Translations under genes and position numbers: made by a program
Notes under the pieces: model-generated
Seen by the model: only the letters and a program-made list of their open reading frames with translations
What the model was told of the DNA's origin: nothing
Database searches by the model: none
NCBI RefSeq assembly: GCF_000585375.1
Contig: NZ_KK073874.1
Span: 5,851,864 to 5,915,863 of the forward strand
Length of the DNA stretch: 64,000 nucleotides
Direction of reading: 5' to 3'
Origin: Cryptosporangium arvum DSM 44712
GTDB lineage: Bacteria > Actinomycetota > Actinomycetes > Mycobacteriales > Cryptosporangiaceae
Shown here: positions 50,090 to 60,034 of the stretch, one piece after another
Position numbering within the stretch: the first letter of the stretch is position 1
Layout of the letters: every line of letters begins with the position of its first letter

Positions 50090-52234
50090 CTATCCATCCG
50101 CATTCGCGACGGATGCGACACCGTCATGTCGGGTACCGGACGCTCGATCGGCCCCCGTCCGGTGGTCCCGCGGCCGGCCCCCGTCGGTGTACAGGCCGAG
50201 CAGCGACAACGACGCCGGCAGCAGCACGCCACGCACCACTGTGGCGTCCAGGAGGATCGCGACGGCCGCGCCGACCCCGAGCATCCGGTACTCGATCGCG
50301 CTGAGCGTCACGAAGATCGAGAACGCCGCGGTCATGATCACCGCGGCGCTCGTCACCACCCCCGCGCTGGCCGCGATCCCGCCGACGATCGAGCGCCGCT
50401 CGCGGATCCGGCTCACGATGAACAGGTGGTAGTCCATGCTCAGCCCGAACAGCAGCACGAACAGGAACAGCGGTAACCAGCTCACGACCCCGCCGTAGCC
50501 GGTCGCGTACTGGAACACCCAGGTGAGGACGCCGAGCGCGGCGCCGATCGAGAGCAGGTTCAGCACGATCGACGCGACCGCCAGCCGCACCGAGCCGAAC
50601 ACGGCCAGCAGCAGCACGAACGCGATCACGAGCACGAACGCGATCACGATCGGCGCCCGGCGGGTGAGCTGGGCGGTGAAGTCGGCGGCGAACGCGGTGC
50701 GCCCGGCGACGGCGACGCGGTACCCGTCCAGCGCCGCGGGCAGCGTGTCCTCGCGCAGCTCACGCAGGGCCCGGTTCGCGGCATCGTCGGTTCCGCCGAG
50801 CGGCACCCGGGCGAGCACCGCGTCGCCGTAGGGGATCACCGTGACCCGGTCGAGGCCGCCCAGCGCCGCGCGCACCCGTTCGACGTCCGGCCGGGTGCCG
50901 GAGTCCGACCAGATCACGACGCGAGCGGGTGCGGCCGCGCCCGGGAACGCGGTGTCCATGCGGGTCGCGGCATCGATCGCCGGGACGCTGCGCGGCAGGC
51001 TGTCGGTGACCGCGGCGTCCTGCAGGTGCAGCCCGGCGGCCGGGACGGCCAGCAGCACCAGGAGCACCGCGGCACCGCCGCCCCAGGCCAGCGGCCGACG
51101 GGTGACCGCGGTGGCCAGCCGGCCCCAGGCCACGGACTCCCGGCCGGACGCCCGGCGTCGCCCGAGGAACGGCAGTCGTCCCCACTCGACGCGCGGGCCG
51201 AGCGCGGCGAGCACCGCCGGGAGCACGGTGAGCGCACCGAGCACCGCGATCACGACGACGAGCACGATGCCGACCGCGGCGCCGCGGAATACGTCGATGC
51301 CGACCCAGAGCAGCCCGGCCAGGCACACCGCGACGACCAGGCCGGACACCAGGATGACGTGGCCCGACGTGCGGCCGGCGATGCGCACGGCGGCCGCGGT
51401 GTCCCGCCCCGCGGCCCGTTCCTCGCGGACGCGGCGCAGCGAGAACAGCGTGTAGTCGACGCCGATCGCGACGCCGATGAGCAGCACCATCGTCGTCGCC
51501 GCGCTGTTGATCGCGAGCCAGTGGTCGACGAGTTGGAGCAACCCGAAGGTGGCGACGAGCACGGTGGCGGTGAGCAGCACCGGGATGCTCGCGGCGACCA
51601 GCGCGCCGAAGACGACGAGCAGGATCAGCACGGTCAGCGGCAGCGAGATCCGCTCGGAACGGCGCACGTCGGTCCCGATCGCCTGCTCGACGGCCGCGGA
51701 GAGGCTCCGGTCGCCGGCCGCGACGATCCGGGTGCCGGGATAGCGGTCCGCGACCCGCTCGACGGTGGCGGTGACCGCGTCGAACCGCTCCGGTGCCCCG
51801 TCGATCGGGCCGGCGAGCTGGTACGTGACGAGCGCCGACCGGCCGTCCGCGCTCAGCCGCGTCGCGTCGGTGGTGACGGTGGGACCGGCCGCAGCGCCGG
51901 GCGGGGCCCAGATGCCCGCGACGTCGGTGTCGCCGAGCGCCGCGACCAGGGCGGCGACACCGGTGCGGACCGCGGCGGGGTCGGCCGACTGGACGAGCAC
52001 GGACTCCTGGATGCCCTGGACGCCGGGCTGGGCGTCGAGCACCTCCTGGGCCCGCCCGGACTCGCCCGGATCGACGCTCCGGGCGCCGCCGCCGGGGATC
52101 AGCCCGCTGACCACCACGGCGAGGGCGACGAAGACCAGCCAGCCGGAGATCGTGAGCGTCCGGTGGCCGGCCGACCAGACGGCCAGCCGCTCGACCACGG
52201 GCACGCCGGAGAACGATTTGCGCAGACCAGGCAT
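50090..52234 (-). CDS. MMPL-family transporter (RND type)
   Basis: This 714-residue protein has the MmpL layout: helix 1 (about 29-46), a large external loop, helices 2-6 at about 198-345, a second external loop, helices 8-12 at about 535-690. The proton-relay motifs appear as GVAIGVDYTLFSLRRVREER and LFGLSMDYHLFIVSRIRERR. It exports lipids or drugs by proton motive force in relatives. No substrate is indicated. The ArsR-type regulator and small membrane protein upstream on the same strand may control or assist it, but a terminator hairpin separates them. Confidence 0.94.
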   Translation of the reverse strand: MPGLRKSFSGVPVVERLAVWSAGHRTLTISGWLVFVALAVVVSGLIPGGGARSVDPGESGRAQEVLDAQPGVQGIQESVLVQSADPAAVRTGVAALVAALGDTDVAGIWAPPGAAAGPTVTTDATRLSADGRSALVTYQLAGPIDGAPERFDAVTATVERVADRYPGTRIVAAGDRSLSAAVEQAIGTDVRRSERISLPLTVLILLVVFGALVAASIPVLLTATVLVATFGLLQLVDHWLAINSAATTMVLLIGVAIGVDYTLFSLRRVREERAAGRDTAAAVRIAGRTSGHVILVSGLVVAVCLAGLLWVGIDVFRGAAVGIVLVVVIAVLGALTVLPAVLAALGPRVEWGRLPFLGRRRASGRESVAWGRLATAVTRRPLAWGGGAAVLLVLLAVPAAGLHLQDAAVTDSLPRSVPAIDAATRMDTAFPGAAAPARVVIWSDSGTRPDVERVRAALGGLDRVTVIPYGDAVLARVPLGGTDDAANRALRELREDTLPAALDGYRVAVAGRTAFAADFTAQLTRRAPIVIAFVLVIAFVLLLAVFGSVRLAVASIVLNLLSIGAALGVLTWVFQYATGYGGVVSWLPLFLFVLLFGLSMDYHLFIVSRIRERRSIVGGIAASAGVVTSAAVIMTAAFSIFVTLSAIEYRMLGVGAAVAILLDATVVRGVLLPASLSLLGLYTDGGRPRDHRTGADRASGTRHDGVASVANADG

Positions 52235-52306
52235 GACCTGGTGTCCTTTCGACGGGAGACAGCGTTCGTGAGAACTCGCCGCGAGGCGAGGAGTGCTTCT
52301 TCCAGC

Positions 52307-52336
52307 CGGGCCACCGAGTTGCCGCTCGGTGGCCCG
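52307..52336 (-). terminator. Terminator after the small coiled-coil protein
   Basis: CGGGCCACCGAG (52307-52318) pairs perfectly with CTCGGTGGCCCG (52325-52336) around TTGCCG, directly after the small gene and 72 bp before the MmpL start. It argues that the MmpL gene has its own promoter or partial read-through. Confidence 0.75.
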
Positions 52337-52341
52337 ACCCT

Positions 52342-52611
52342 TTACTCGACTTCGGTCAGCACCCGTTCGAGCTGGGTCATCCGGGTGCGCAGGTCGGTCA
52401 GCTGACCGGAGAGATCGGCCAGCTGACGGTTGGATTCCTCCTGCGCGCGCAGGACCTGAGCGGTGAGCTCCCGGTACTCGGCCTCCCGGGTGAGCGCCGC
52501 CTTCGCGCGCCAGGTGCCGAACAGCTGCCAGATCAGCACGGTGACGACCACCGTGAGGAACGTGGTGATCCCGAACGCCCCCACGGCCTCCGCGAGTTCA
52601 TGTCCATCCAT
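52342..52611 (-). CDS. Small membrane coiled-coil protein
   Basis: This 89-residue protein has one helix (about 13-30: FGITTFLTVVVTVLIWQLFG) followed by a long amphipathic coiled coil (EYRELTAQVLRAQEESNRQL; LTDLRTRMTQLERVLTEVE). It starts at ATG 52611, two bases after the ArsR-type stop, with GGAG upstream. Such small proteins commonly accompany ArsR/PadR-like regulators in actinomycetes; the role is unknown. Confidence 0.8.
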   Translation of the reverse strand: MDGHELAEAVGAFGITTFLTVVVTVLIWQLFGTWRAKAALTREAEYRELTAQVLRAQEESNRQLADLSGQLTDLRTRMTQLERVLTEVE

Positions 52612-52613
52612 GG

Positions 52614-52940
52614 TCAAGACTCCTTCGAGTCGGGAGTGAGCGTGGGCACGGCCGACGCGATCGCGTCCGGGGTGAGGTGGAACGCGAACTCGGTGACCTC
52701 GTAGAACCGCAGCGCCTTGCCGTCCTCGGACAGCTCGAGCTGCGAGGTGACCAGGCCCGCGGCCTGGAGTTTGCGGAGGTGCACCTGGAGCAACGGCCGG
52801 CTGATGCCCAGTTCCCGGGCCAGCCGGCTGACGTACGTGCGCTCCGCGCGCAACGCCGCCACGACCCGGAGCCGGTGCGGGTTGGCCAGCGTCGACAGGA
52901 CCGCGACCAGCTCGTCTCCGGTAGGTGGCGAACCGTACAT
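52614..52940 (-). CDS. ArsR-type winged-helix regulator
   Basis: This 108-residue winged-helix protein has ELVAVLSTLANPHRLRVVAA, SRLARELGISRPLLQVHLRK and a wing with LELSEDGKALRFYEV, characteristic of the ArsR-like HTH group. No Cys pair for metal sensing is present, so the signal is probably not a metal. It is coupled to the small membrane protein downstream. The palindromic sequence just upstream is a likely self-binding site. Confidence 0.9.
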   Translation of the reverse strand: MYGSPPTGDELVAVLSTLANPHRLRVVAALRAERTYVSRLARELGISRPLLQVHLRKLQAAGLVTSQLELSEDGKALRFYEVTEFAFHLTPDAIASAVPTLTPDSKES

Positions 52941-52966
52941 GCCAACAGAAGTTAGCAGGTGCCAAC
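52941..52966. promoter_or_regulatory. Candidate ArsR operator
   Basis: GTTAGC-AGGT-GCCAAC at 52951-52966 is an imperfect palindrome. A further GCCAAC half-site lies at 52941, directly next to the start codon. Bound regulator would block its own promoter or start. Confidence 0.5.
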
Positions 52967-52992
52967 CCTGACGCGCATCAGGGTTCGACCCC

Positions 52993-54567
52993 CTAGCGCG
53001 TCAACCAGGCCGCGGCGTCCGGAGGCAACCGGTCGCCGGTCAGGTCCGCGCTGGTCAGGAGCACGGTCGCCGGCGAGGGCAGAGGCACGGGGGCGGCGGA
53101 GAGGTTCACGACGCCGAGGAAGCCGGGCCCCCGTTCGAACGCGATCACGTCGGGGCCGAAGTCGTCGCGAAAGCGGAACGGGGCGGTACGCAGCGCGGGC
53201 AGCGCCCGGCGCGTGCGCAGCGCCTCCCGGTAGAACTCCAGCATCGACGACGGGTCCCCGGTCTGCGCCGCGGCGGTCAGCGACGCCCACGACGCCGGCT
53301 GCGGCAGCCAGGTGCCGGGCCCGGGCCCGAACCCGAACGGGGGCGCGTCACCGGACCAGGGCAGCGGCACCCGGCACCCGTCGCGGCCGCGGTCGGTGCG
53401 GCCCGAACGGGCCCAGGTCGGGTCGCGCAGCGCGTTCTCGGGCAGGTCCTCCACCTCGGGCAGGCCGAGCTCCTCGCCCTGGTAGAGGTAGACGCTGCCG
53501 GGCAGGGAGAGCGTGAGCAGCAGCGCGGCACGCACCCGCCGGGCGCCCAGCGCCAGGTCGGCCGGCCGGCCGAGCAGGTCGGCGAGCTGGCGGGTCGGGG
53601 CGCCCTGGTCGGCCCGGGCGTAGCGGGACAGGTGCCGGGCGACGTCGTGGTTGGACAGCACCCAGGTGGGCGCCGCGCCGACGGCCAGGTGCTCCGCGAG
53701 CGTCCGGACGATCGTGCGCCGCAGGTCGGCGGCGCGCCAGGGCGCCGTCAGGTAGAGGAAGTTGAACGCGGTGTGCAGCTCGTCCGGGCGCAGGTAGCGC
53801 GAGAGCCGCTCCGGCTCGTCCACCCAGGCCTCGGCGACGAAGATCCGCGGCGGGTCGTAGGCGTCGGCGACCCGGCGCCACTCGCGGTAGACCTCGTGCA
53901 CCTCGTCGCGGTCCCAGTGGGGGTGCGGGTCGGTGCGTGCGGTGCCCAGGTCGGGCAGGCCGGCCTGCTTGATCAGCGAGTGCGCGACGTCGATGCGGAA
54001 CCCGTCGACCCCGCGGTCGAACCAGAACTTCAGCGTCCCGACGAAGTACGCGCGCACGTCGGGGTGGTCCCAGTTCAGGTCGGGCTGCGCGGGGTCGAAC
54101 AGGTGCAGGTACCACTCGCCGTCGGGCGCCCGGGTCCAGGCCGGACCGCCGAAGACGCTCTGCCAGTCGTTGGGCGGCCCGTCCCCCCGGCCGCGGCGGA
54201 ACAGGTAGCGGTCCCGGGTGGCTCCCCCGGCCAGCGCTCCGAGGAACCACGGGTGCTCGCTCGAGGTGTGGTTGGGCACGATGTCCAGCAGCACCCGCAA
54301 CCCGTACGCGTGCGCCTCGGCGATCAGGCTCTCCGCGTCGTCGAGCGTCCCGAACCGCGGGTCGACGTCCCGGTAGTCGCTGACGTCGTACCCGCCGTCG
54401 GCCATCGGCGACGGGTACCACGGATTGATCCAGATCGCGTCGACGCCGAGCTCGGCGAGATAGGAGAGCCGGCTGCGCAGCCCGGCAAGGTCACCGAGCC
54501 CGTCGCCGTTCCCGTCGGCGAAGCTGCGGATGTAGACCTGGTAGATCACGGCATCGCGCCACCACAT
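52993..54567 (-). CDS. Alpha-glucosidase, glycoside hydrolase family 13
   Basis: This 524-residue GH13 enzyme shows VIYQVYIRSFADGNGDGLGD, VLLDIVPNHTSSEHPWF, GFRIDVAHSL with nucleophile Asp193, VAEAWVDEPERL (acid Glu) and VLSNHDVARHL. It should release glucose from imported alpha-glucosides. It is the last gene of the ABC transporter operon, starting one base after the ATPase stop. It lacks a signal peptide, in line with intracellular action. LacI control is inferred from the operon. Confidence 0.94.
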   Translation of the reverse strand: MWWRDAVIYQVYIRSFADGNGDGLGDLAGLRSRLSYLAELGVDAIWINPWYPSPMADGGYDVSDYRDVDPRFGTLDDAESLIAEAHAYGLRVLLDIVPNHTSSEHPWFLGALAGGATRDRYLFRRGRGDGPPNDWQSVFGGPAWTRAPDGEWYLHLFDPAQPDLNWDHPDVRAYFVGTLKFWFDRGVDGFRIDVAHSLIKQAGLPDLGTARTDPHPHWDRDEVHEVYREWRRVADAYDPPRIFVAEAWVDEPERLSRYLRPDELHTAFNFLYLTAPWRAADLRRTIVRTLAEHLAVGAAPTWVLSNHDVARHLSRYARADQGAPTRQLADLLGRPADLALGARRVRAALLLTLSLPGSVYLYQGEELGLPEVEDLPENALRDPTWARSGRTDRGRDGCRVPLPWSGDAPPFGFGPGPGTWLPQPASWASLTAAAQTGDPSSMLEFYREALRTRRALPALRTAPFRFRDDFGPDVIAFERGPGFLGVVNLSAAPVPLPSPATVLLTSADLTGDRLPPDAAAWLTR

Positions 54568-54568
54568 C

Positions 54569-55789
54569 TCAGTGGTCCGCGGCGCGGACCCGCACCTCTT
54601 CTTCCTCTTGCTGGGCCAGTTCGGCGGCGGCGGCCTCGTCGCGGGTGAGGTTGTCCCCGGTGCGCGGGTCGAACAGGTGGATGCGCCGGGTGTCGACCCA
54701 GAACTCCGCCTCGGCGTTCTCACGCAGCCGGGTCATCGAGTCGATGGACGCGACGACCTGGGTGCGCAACGCCTCGCTGTCGAGTTCGGCGGCCAGCTCG
54801 GCCAGCTGCCGGGCGATCTGTTCCGGCGCTTCGAACGGCAGGTAGGCGTACTGCGAGTCACCGAGCCACTCGGTGACGTCCACCCGCGCCCGGAACGTCG
54901 CCCCGTAGTCCTTGTCGGTCGCCCGCGCGGCCTCGAAGTACTCCGGGCGGATGCCGGCCAGCAGCAGGTCGTGCCCGTCGACCCGGCGAGCCAGCTCGTC
55001 GTCGAGACCGAGTTCGAAGAACGGCAGCCGGAGCGTCGCGCCGTCCACCACCGCGGGCAGGAAGTTCATCGGCGGTGACCCGATGAACCCGGCCACGAAC
55101 AGGTTCACCGGCTGCTCGTAGAGCTCGCGCGGGCTGGCGACCTGCTGCAGGACGCCCCGGCGCAGCACCGCGACCCGGTCGCCGAGCGTCATCGCCTCGG
55201 TCTGGTCGTGGGTGACGTAGACCGTGGTGGTGCCCAGGCGGCGCTGCATCCGGGAGATCTCGGTACGCATCTGGCCGCGCAGCTTCGCGTCGAGGTTGGA
55301 GAGCGGTTCGTCGAACAGGAACGCGTCGGCCTGACGCACGATCGCCCGGCCCATCGCGACCCGCTGGCGCTGCCCGCCGGAGAGGTTCGCGGGTTTGCGC
55401 TGGAGGTGCTCGGTCAGTTCGAGCGTGGCCGCGGCCTCCTCGACCCGCTGCCGGATCTCCGACTCGGCCACGCCCTTCTTCAGGCGCAGCGGGAACGCGA
55501 TGTTCTCGAACACCGACAGGTGCGGGTAGAGCGCGTAGTTCTGGAAGACCATCGAGAGGTTGCGGTCGCGGGGAGCCTTCTCGTTCACCCGGTTGCCGCC
55601 GATGAGCATGTCCCCACCGGTGATGTCCTCCAGCCCGACGATCATCCGCAGCAGCGTCGACTTCCCGCAGCCCGACGGGCCGACCAGGATCATGAACTCG
55701 CCGTCGGCGATGTCGATGCTGACGTCGTTCACGGCTTTGAAGCCGTCGCCGTACTCCTTGACGATGTTGCGCATCTCGATGGCGGCCAT
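54569..55789 (-). CDS. Sugar ABC transporter ATPase (MsmK/UgpC type)
   Basis: This 406-residue ATPase has Walker A (LVGPSGCGKSTLLRM), the signature LSGGQRQRVAMGRA, Walker B (AFLFDEPLSNLDAKLR), the switch His (YVTHDQTEAMTLGD), and a C-terminal TOBE-like regulatory domain. It is longer than MsmK (about 370) because of an acidic tail (ELAQQEEEEVRVRAADH). ATG 55789 lies 5 bp after the permease stop. It powers import by the two permeases below. Confidence 0.95.
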   Translation of the reverse strand: MAAIEMRNIVKEYGDGFKAVNDVSIDIADGEFMILVGPSGCGKSTLLRMIVGLEDITGGDMLIGGNRVNEKAPRDRNLSMVFQNYALYPHLSVFENIAFPLRLKKGVAESEIRQRVEEAAATLELTEHLQRKPANLSGGQRQRVAMGRAIVRQADAFLFDEPLSNLDAKLRGQMRTEISRMQRRLGTTTVYVTHDQTEAMTLGDRVAVLRRGVLQQVASPRELYEQPVNLFVAGFIGSPPMNFLPAVVDGATLRLPFFELGLDDELARRVDGHDLLLAGIRPEYFEAARATDKDYGATFRARVDVTEWLGDSQYAYLPFEAPEQIARQLAELAAELDSEALRTQVVASIDSMTRLRENAEAEFWVDTRRIHLFDPRTGDNLTRDEAAAAELAQQEEEEVRVRAADH

Positions 55790-55794
55790 GGCGG

Positions 55795-56625
55795 TTATCC
55801 CTTCACTGCGCCGGCGGTGAGGCCGGCCACGATCCGACGCTGGAAGGCGAGGACGAGGATGATCACCGGGATCGTGATGATCACGGAGGCGGCGGCGATG
55901 GGTGCGGTCGGCTGCGAGAACTGCGAGGCCCCGGTGAAGAACGCGAGCGCCGCCGGCACCGGCCGGGACGCTTCGCTGGAGGTCAGCGTGATGCCGAAGA
56001 TGAAGTCGTTCCAGACCGCGAAGAACGTCAGGATGGCGGCGGTGGCCACGCCGGGCGCCGCGAGCGGCACGATGACCTTGCGGAACGCCTGCCAGGCGGT
56101 CGCGCCGTCGACCTGGGCGGCCTGTTCCATCTCCCACGGGATCTCGCGGAAGAACGCGGAGAGCACGTACACCGAGAGCGGCAGCGAGAACGACAGGTAC
56201 GGGATGATCAGCCCGATCCAGGTGTCGTAGAGCCCGATCGCGCGCCACATGTCGAAGAGCGGCGTCGCGATCGCGATGATCGGGAACACGGTGATCGCGA
56301 GCGCGACGCCGAGCACCAGGCGTTTGCCGGGGAACTCCAGCCGGGCCACCGCGTAGGCGGCGAGCGTCGCGAGCACCACCGAGATCGTGGTGGCGATCAG
56401 CGTGATGCCGATCGAGTTGCGCAGCGCGGTGGTGAACAGGTCGGAGGAGAAGACGATGTCGTAGTTCTCCCAGGTGAACGACGAGGGCAGGAACTGCCGG
56501 TTGGTGATGTCGTCGCCGCCCTTGAACGAGAGCGAGACGATCCAGAGCACCGGGACGACCGCGTAGAGGATGACGGCGAGGCCGCCGACGATCCAGGCGA
56601 CCTCGGCGCGGCGGCTGGCCTTCAT
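55795..56625 (-). CDS. Sugar ABC transporter permease 2 (CUT1)
   Basis: This 276-residue protein has six membrane helices and the EAA loop [20 protein letters not shown], typical of MalG-like CUT1 permeases. The start overlaps the stop of permease 1 (TCATCA on the plus strand, i.e. TGATG). It forms the channel together with permease 1. Confidence 0.94.
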   Translation of the reverse strand: MKASRRAEVAWIVGGLAVILYAVVPVLWIVSLSFKGGDDITNRQFLPSSFTWENYDIVFSSDLFTTALRNSIGITLIATTISVVLATLAAYAVARLEFPGKRLVLGVALAITVFPIIAIATPLFDMWRAIGLYDTWIGLIIPYLSFSLPLSVYVLSAFFREIPWEMEQAAQVDGATAWQAFRKVIVPLAAPGVATAAILTFFAVWNDFIFGITLTSSEASRPVPAALAFFTGASQFSQPTAPIAAASVIITIPVIILVLAFQRRIVAGLTAGAVKG

Positions 56626-57566
56626 CACTTGCCCCCTTGCTGCTGCGACAGATCCGTGCGGAAGACCTTGATGAACAGGAACGCGATGAGGACGACGAGC
56701 AGCGCCAGGATCACGCTGACCGCCGAACCGAGCCCGACCATCACGCGGCTGATCGTCTGCCGGTAGGCGAGGAACGAGAGCGTCTCGGTGCCCTGCGAAC
56801 CGGCGGTCATGACGAAGACGTTGTCGAAGATGCGGAACGCGTCGAGCGTCCGGAAGAGCAGCGCGACCATGATCGCGGCCTTCATGTTCGGCAGGATCAC
56901 CCGTTTGAGCCGCTGCCACGGGGTGGCCCCGTCGACGACGGCGGCCTCGAGGTAGTCGTTCGGGATCTGGGCGAGGCCGGCCAGCAGCAGCAGCGACATG
57001 AACGGCGTCGTCTTCCAGATCTCCGCGACGCAGATCGCGAACAGCGACGACGCGGTGCCGCCGAACCAGTCGAAGTCGCCGAGGCCGAACCAGGGGTTGA
57101 CGAAGCCGTAGGTGTTGCTGAACGCGTACTGCCAGGAGAAGGCCGAGACGACCGTGATGATGCCGTACGGGATCAGGATCGCGGTGCGCAGCAGCGTGCG
57201 CATGTACAGCGCCCGGTGCATCACCAGCGCCAGCGCGAACCCCAGGACGAGCTCGACCGAGACGGTGACGACCGTGATCACCGCGGTGACGCCGAACTGC
57301 CGCCAGAACAGCCCGTCGCTGAAGATCGTCGCGTAGTTGGCGAGCCAGACGAACTCCCGGCCGTCGGGGTCGGTGAGGCGGTAGTCGAAGAACGAGAGCC
57401 AGAGCGCGTTGAGGATCGGGTAGCCGGTGACCGCGACCATCACGAACAGCGCGGGGCCGGCGAGCAGCCAGCCGAGCCTCCGCTCGTGGCGGGCGCGGTC
57501 GGTGAGCGGCGGCTTGCCCTTGCGGGGCTTCTCGACGGCCTGCGGGCGGGTGATCGTGGTGCTCAT
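56625..57566 (-). CDS. Sugar ABC transporter permease 1 (CUT1)
   Basis: This 313-residue MalF-like permease has six helices and the EAA loop [20 protein letters not shown]. The basic N terminus ([20 protein letters not shown]) precedes helix 1 ([20 protein letters not shown]). It is encoded between the binding protein and permease 2. Confidence 0.94.
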   Translation of the reverse strand: MSTTITRPQAVEKPRKGKPPLTDRARHERRLGWLLAGPALFVMVAVTGYPILNALWLSFFDYRLTDPDGREFVWLANYATIFSDGLFWRQFGVTAVITVVTVSVELVLGFALALVMHRALYMRTLLRTAILIPYGIITVVSAFSWQYAFSNTYGFVNPWFGLGDFDWFGGTASSLFAICVAEIWKTTPFMSLLLLAGLAQIPNDYLEAAVVDGATPWQRLKRVILPNMKAAIMVALLFRTLDAFRIFDNVFVMTAGSQGTETLSFLAYRQTISRVMVGLGSAVSVILALLVVLIAFLFIKVFRTDLSQQQGGK

Positions 57567-57575
57567 CAGTCGCTC

Positions 57576-58862
57576 CTAGATCAGCCGCTTGTTGGACAGG
57601 ACGTCCTCGAGCAATCGGCCCGTGCGTTTCGCCGAGCCCTCGGTCACCTCGTCCGGCGGGTGGAACCCGGCCTGGATCGCCGCGGTGACGTCGCCGTAGT
57701 AGGGGCTGACCGGCCGGGGCGTCGCCTGGTCCATGCCTTCGCGGATCGCGTCGGCCATCGGGAACCGCTCGCGCACCTCCGGGTCGTCGAAGACCGAGCT
57801 CAGCACCGCCGGGTCGCCGGCCGTGAACATGTACTGCTTCTGGTTGGCCGGCGAGAGCACGCAGCGGATCACCTCGACCGCGAGCTCCGAGTTGCGGCTG
57901 AACGCGCTGATCGAGAGCCCGAGGCCACCGGAGGGCGGTGCGCTCTCCCGATCCGCGAGCACCCGCGGGTAGCGGGCCCAGCCGACGTCGTCGAGGAAGT
58001 CCTCCGGCAGCTGGCCCTCGTCGATCGCGGCCTGCGCGGCGGCCCAGATGTACGGCCAGTTGACCATGAAGCCACCGTCCGCGCGGGCGAACGCGGCCCG
58101 GGCGTCGTCCTCGCTGCCGGTGCCGAAGCTCGGGTAGGCGGCCGAGGACCGGGCCAGCTTCCCGATGATCCGCGCGGCCTCGCGGCCCGCGGTGCTGTCC
58201 AGACCGGACTTCACCTGGTCGGCCGGCTTGCCCTCGGAGTCCTCGGTCAGGATCGAGCCGCCAGCCGAGGCCACCAGCGCGTTCACCCAGACCATCAGGC
58301 TCTCGTTGCGCCGGCCCTGGCCGGCCACCGTCACGCCGGCCTTCTCGGCGCCGTCGATGAGCTGGTCCCAGGTCACCGGCCCGGCGGCCGGGTCGACACC
58401 GGCCTTGGCCAGCACCGACTTGCGGTACCAGAGCAGCTGGGTGTTGCCGTTGGCGGGCGCGGAGTACAGCTTGTCGTCGAAGAGGCCCTGGGCGACCGGG
58501 CCGTCGAGCACGCCGTCGGTGAACTGCTTGCGTTCGGCGTCGGTGAACGGCCGGAGGAACCCGGCGTTGGCGAACTCGGCCATGAACGGCGGGTCGATCG
58601 ACAGGATGTCCATCCCGCGGTCCTGTGCGGCGAGCCGGCGCAGAAGTTGTTCGCGGGCGCCGCTCGCGGTGTTCGGTAAGGCCTGCAGGTCGATCTGGTA
58701 GCGACCGCCGGACTCGGCGGCGCACTTCTCGACGATCGGTTGCTGGTTCGGATTGGAACTGTAGAACGTCAGCGTGGCCGGGCCGCCGGAGTCGCTGCCA
58801 CCGCACGCGGTGAGCAACGAGGCCACCAGGGCCAGGGCTGCCGGGACTACGAGCTTGCGCAT
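57576..58862 (-). CDS. Sugar ABC transporter solute-binding lipoprotein
   Basis: This 428-residue lipoprotein has a signal with lipobox SLLTAC (Cys20) and a mature type 1 sugar-binding fold ([72 protein letters not shown]). It is first in the operon of binding protein, two permeases, ATPase and GH13 glucosidase. An alpha-glucoside such as trehalose or maltose is the likely ligand given the GH13 gene. The LacI palindrome lies 53 bp upstream. Confidence 0.94.
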   Translation of the reverse strand: MRKLVVPAALALVASLLTACGGSDSGGPATLTFYSSNPNQQPIVEKCAAESGGRYQIDLQALPNTASGAREQLLRRLAAQDRGMDILSIDPPFMAEFANAGFLRPFTDAERKQFTDGVLDGPVAQGLFDDKLYSAPANGNTQLLWYRKSVLAKAGVDPAAGPVTWDQLIDGAEKAGVTVAGQGRRNESLMVWVNALVASAGGSILTEDSEGKPADQVKSGLDSTAGREAARIIGKLARSSAAYPSFGTGSEDDARAAFARADGGFMVNWPYIWAAAQAAIDEGQLPEDFLDDVGWARYPRVLADRESAPPSGGLGLSISAFSRNSELAVEVIRCVLSPANQKQYMFTAGDPAVLSSVFDDPEVRERFPMADAIREGMDQATPRPVSPYYGDVTAAIQAGFHPPDEVTEGSAKRTGRLLEDVLSNKRLI

Positions 58863-58914
58863 CGTTCCGCCTCTCTCGCCACCATTGCCGAGACGAACGT
58901 GACCTGGATCACTT

Positions 58915-58930
58915 TCGGAAGCGTTTCCGA
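58915..58930. promoter_or_regulatory. LacI operator at the ABC transporter promoter
   Basis: TCGGAA-GCGT-TTCCGA is a perfect palindrome matching the LacI-family form GGAAGCGTTTCC. On the minus strand TTGACG (58962-58957) and CACTCT (58938-58933) spaced by 18 bases lie just upstream, so the operator sits at the start of the transcript. Confidence 0.75.
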
Positions 58931-58982
58931 AAAGAGTGGGGCCGAACGGCACACTGCGTCAAGGTCTGCATCGTTTCCGTTA

Positions 58983-59012
58983 TGGACACGGTCGGAAACG
59001 CTTCCCTACACT
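58983..59012 (+). promoter_or_regulatory. lacI promoter with internal operator
   Basis: TGGACA (58983-58988) and TACACT (59007-59012) are spaced by 18 bases. A second palindrome GGAAACGCTTCC (58994-59005) lies between them, so bound repressor would block its own transcription. Transcription would begin at about 59019-59021, at the GTG start, giving a leaderless mRNA. Confidence 0.6.
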
Positions 59013-59020
59013 TCTCGGCC

Positions 59021-60034
59021 GTGGCGGGGCGGAGCAGTCTGGCCGACATCGCGCGACTGGCCGGGGTCTCCCTGGCCACCGCGTCCCGCGCGCTGAGCAA
59101 CTCCTACGGCGTCGCACCGGCCACCCGAGAACGCGTGCTGCGCGTCGCCGAGGAGCTCGACTACGTCGTCTCCCCCGAGGCCTCCCGGCTGGCCCGCGGC
59201 GCGGTGGGGCGGGTCGCGCTGGTGGTGCCCCATGTGGACCGCTGGTTCTTCGGCGCGGTGATCGGCGGCCTGGAGGCCGAGCTCAGCGACGCCGGCCTGG
59301 ACGTGCTGCTCTACCACGTCGGCGACGCCGACGACCGGCGCGACTTCTTCCACCGGCTGCCCGCCCGGCGCAAGGTCGACGCGGTCGTCGTGGTCGCGTT
59401 CGAGGTGGCCGACGCCGAGCGCGAACGCCTGGAACGGATGGGCGTGCTCGTCGTCGCCGCCGGCGGGCAGGACGAGGTGTACCCGGGCGTCCGTATCGAC
59501 GACCGGGGCGCCGGCCGGCGGGCCGTCGACCACCTGCTCTTCCTCGGCCACCGCCGGATCGGGATGATCTCCGCGGTCGACCCCGACCAGCCGGTCGCCG
59601 CCCGGCCGGACGGGCGGGACCACGCGTACTTCGACGCACTGCGCGACGCCGGCCTGCCGATCGACGACGACCTGGTCGTCACCATCGACTGGAGCGGCAC
59701 CGCCGCCGCCGACGCGATGGCGGTGCTGCTCAGCCTGCGCGCGCCGCCGACCGCGGTGTACTGCCACTCCGACGAGCTGGCGCTGGGCGCGATCCGCACG
59801 ATCCGCCGCGCCGGGCTGCGGGTGCCCGAGGACCTCTCGGTGATCGGCGTCGACGACCATCCGCTGGCCGAGCTCACCGACCTCACCACGGTCGCCCAGC
59901 CCGCCCGCGACCAGGGCGTCCACGCCGCCCGCCTGCTGCTGGCGCTGCTGCGCGGGCAGGAGTCGCCGCGCCACGTCGTCCTGCCCACCCGGCTGGTGAT
60001 CCGCCGGAGCACCGCCCCGCCCCGGGAGGCCTGA
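59021..60034 (+). CDS. LacI-family transcriptional regulator
   Basis: This 337-residue protein starts at GTG 59021; the upstream ATG at 58982 would place the start upstream of the operator and promoter. The HTH is SLADIARLAGVSLATASRAL, followed by the hinge and periplasmic-binding-like domain (GRVALVVPHVDRWFFGAVIG; GHRRIGMISAVDPDQP; CHSDELALGAIRTIR). It is divergent from the sugar ABC operon and should repress it until an alpha-glucoside binds. The stop overlaps the DUF4032 start (TGATG). Confidence 0.93.
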   Translation: MAGRSSLADIARLAGVSLATASRALSNSYGVAPATRERVLRVAEELDYVVSPEASRLARGAVGRVALVVPHVDRWFFGAVIGGLEAELSDAGLDVLLYHVGDADDRRDFFHRLPARRKVDAVVVVAFEVADAERERLERMGVLVVAAGGQDEVYPGVRIDDRGAGRRAVDHLLFLGHRRIGMISAVDPDQPVAARPDGRDHAYFDALRDAGLPIDDDLVVTIDWSGTAAADAMAVLLSLRAPPTAVYCHSDELALGAIRTIRRAGLRVPEDLSVIGVDDHPLAELTDLTTVAQPARDQGVHAARLLLALLRGQESPRHVVLPTRLVIRRSTAPPREA

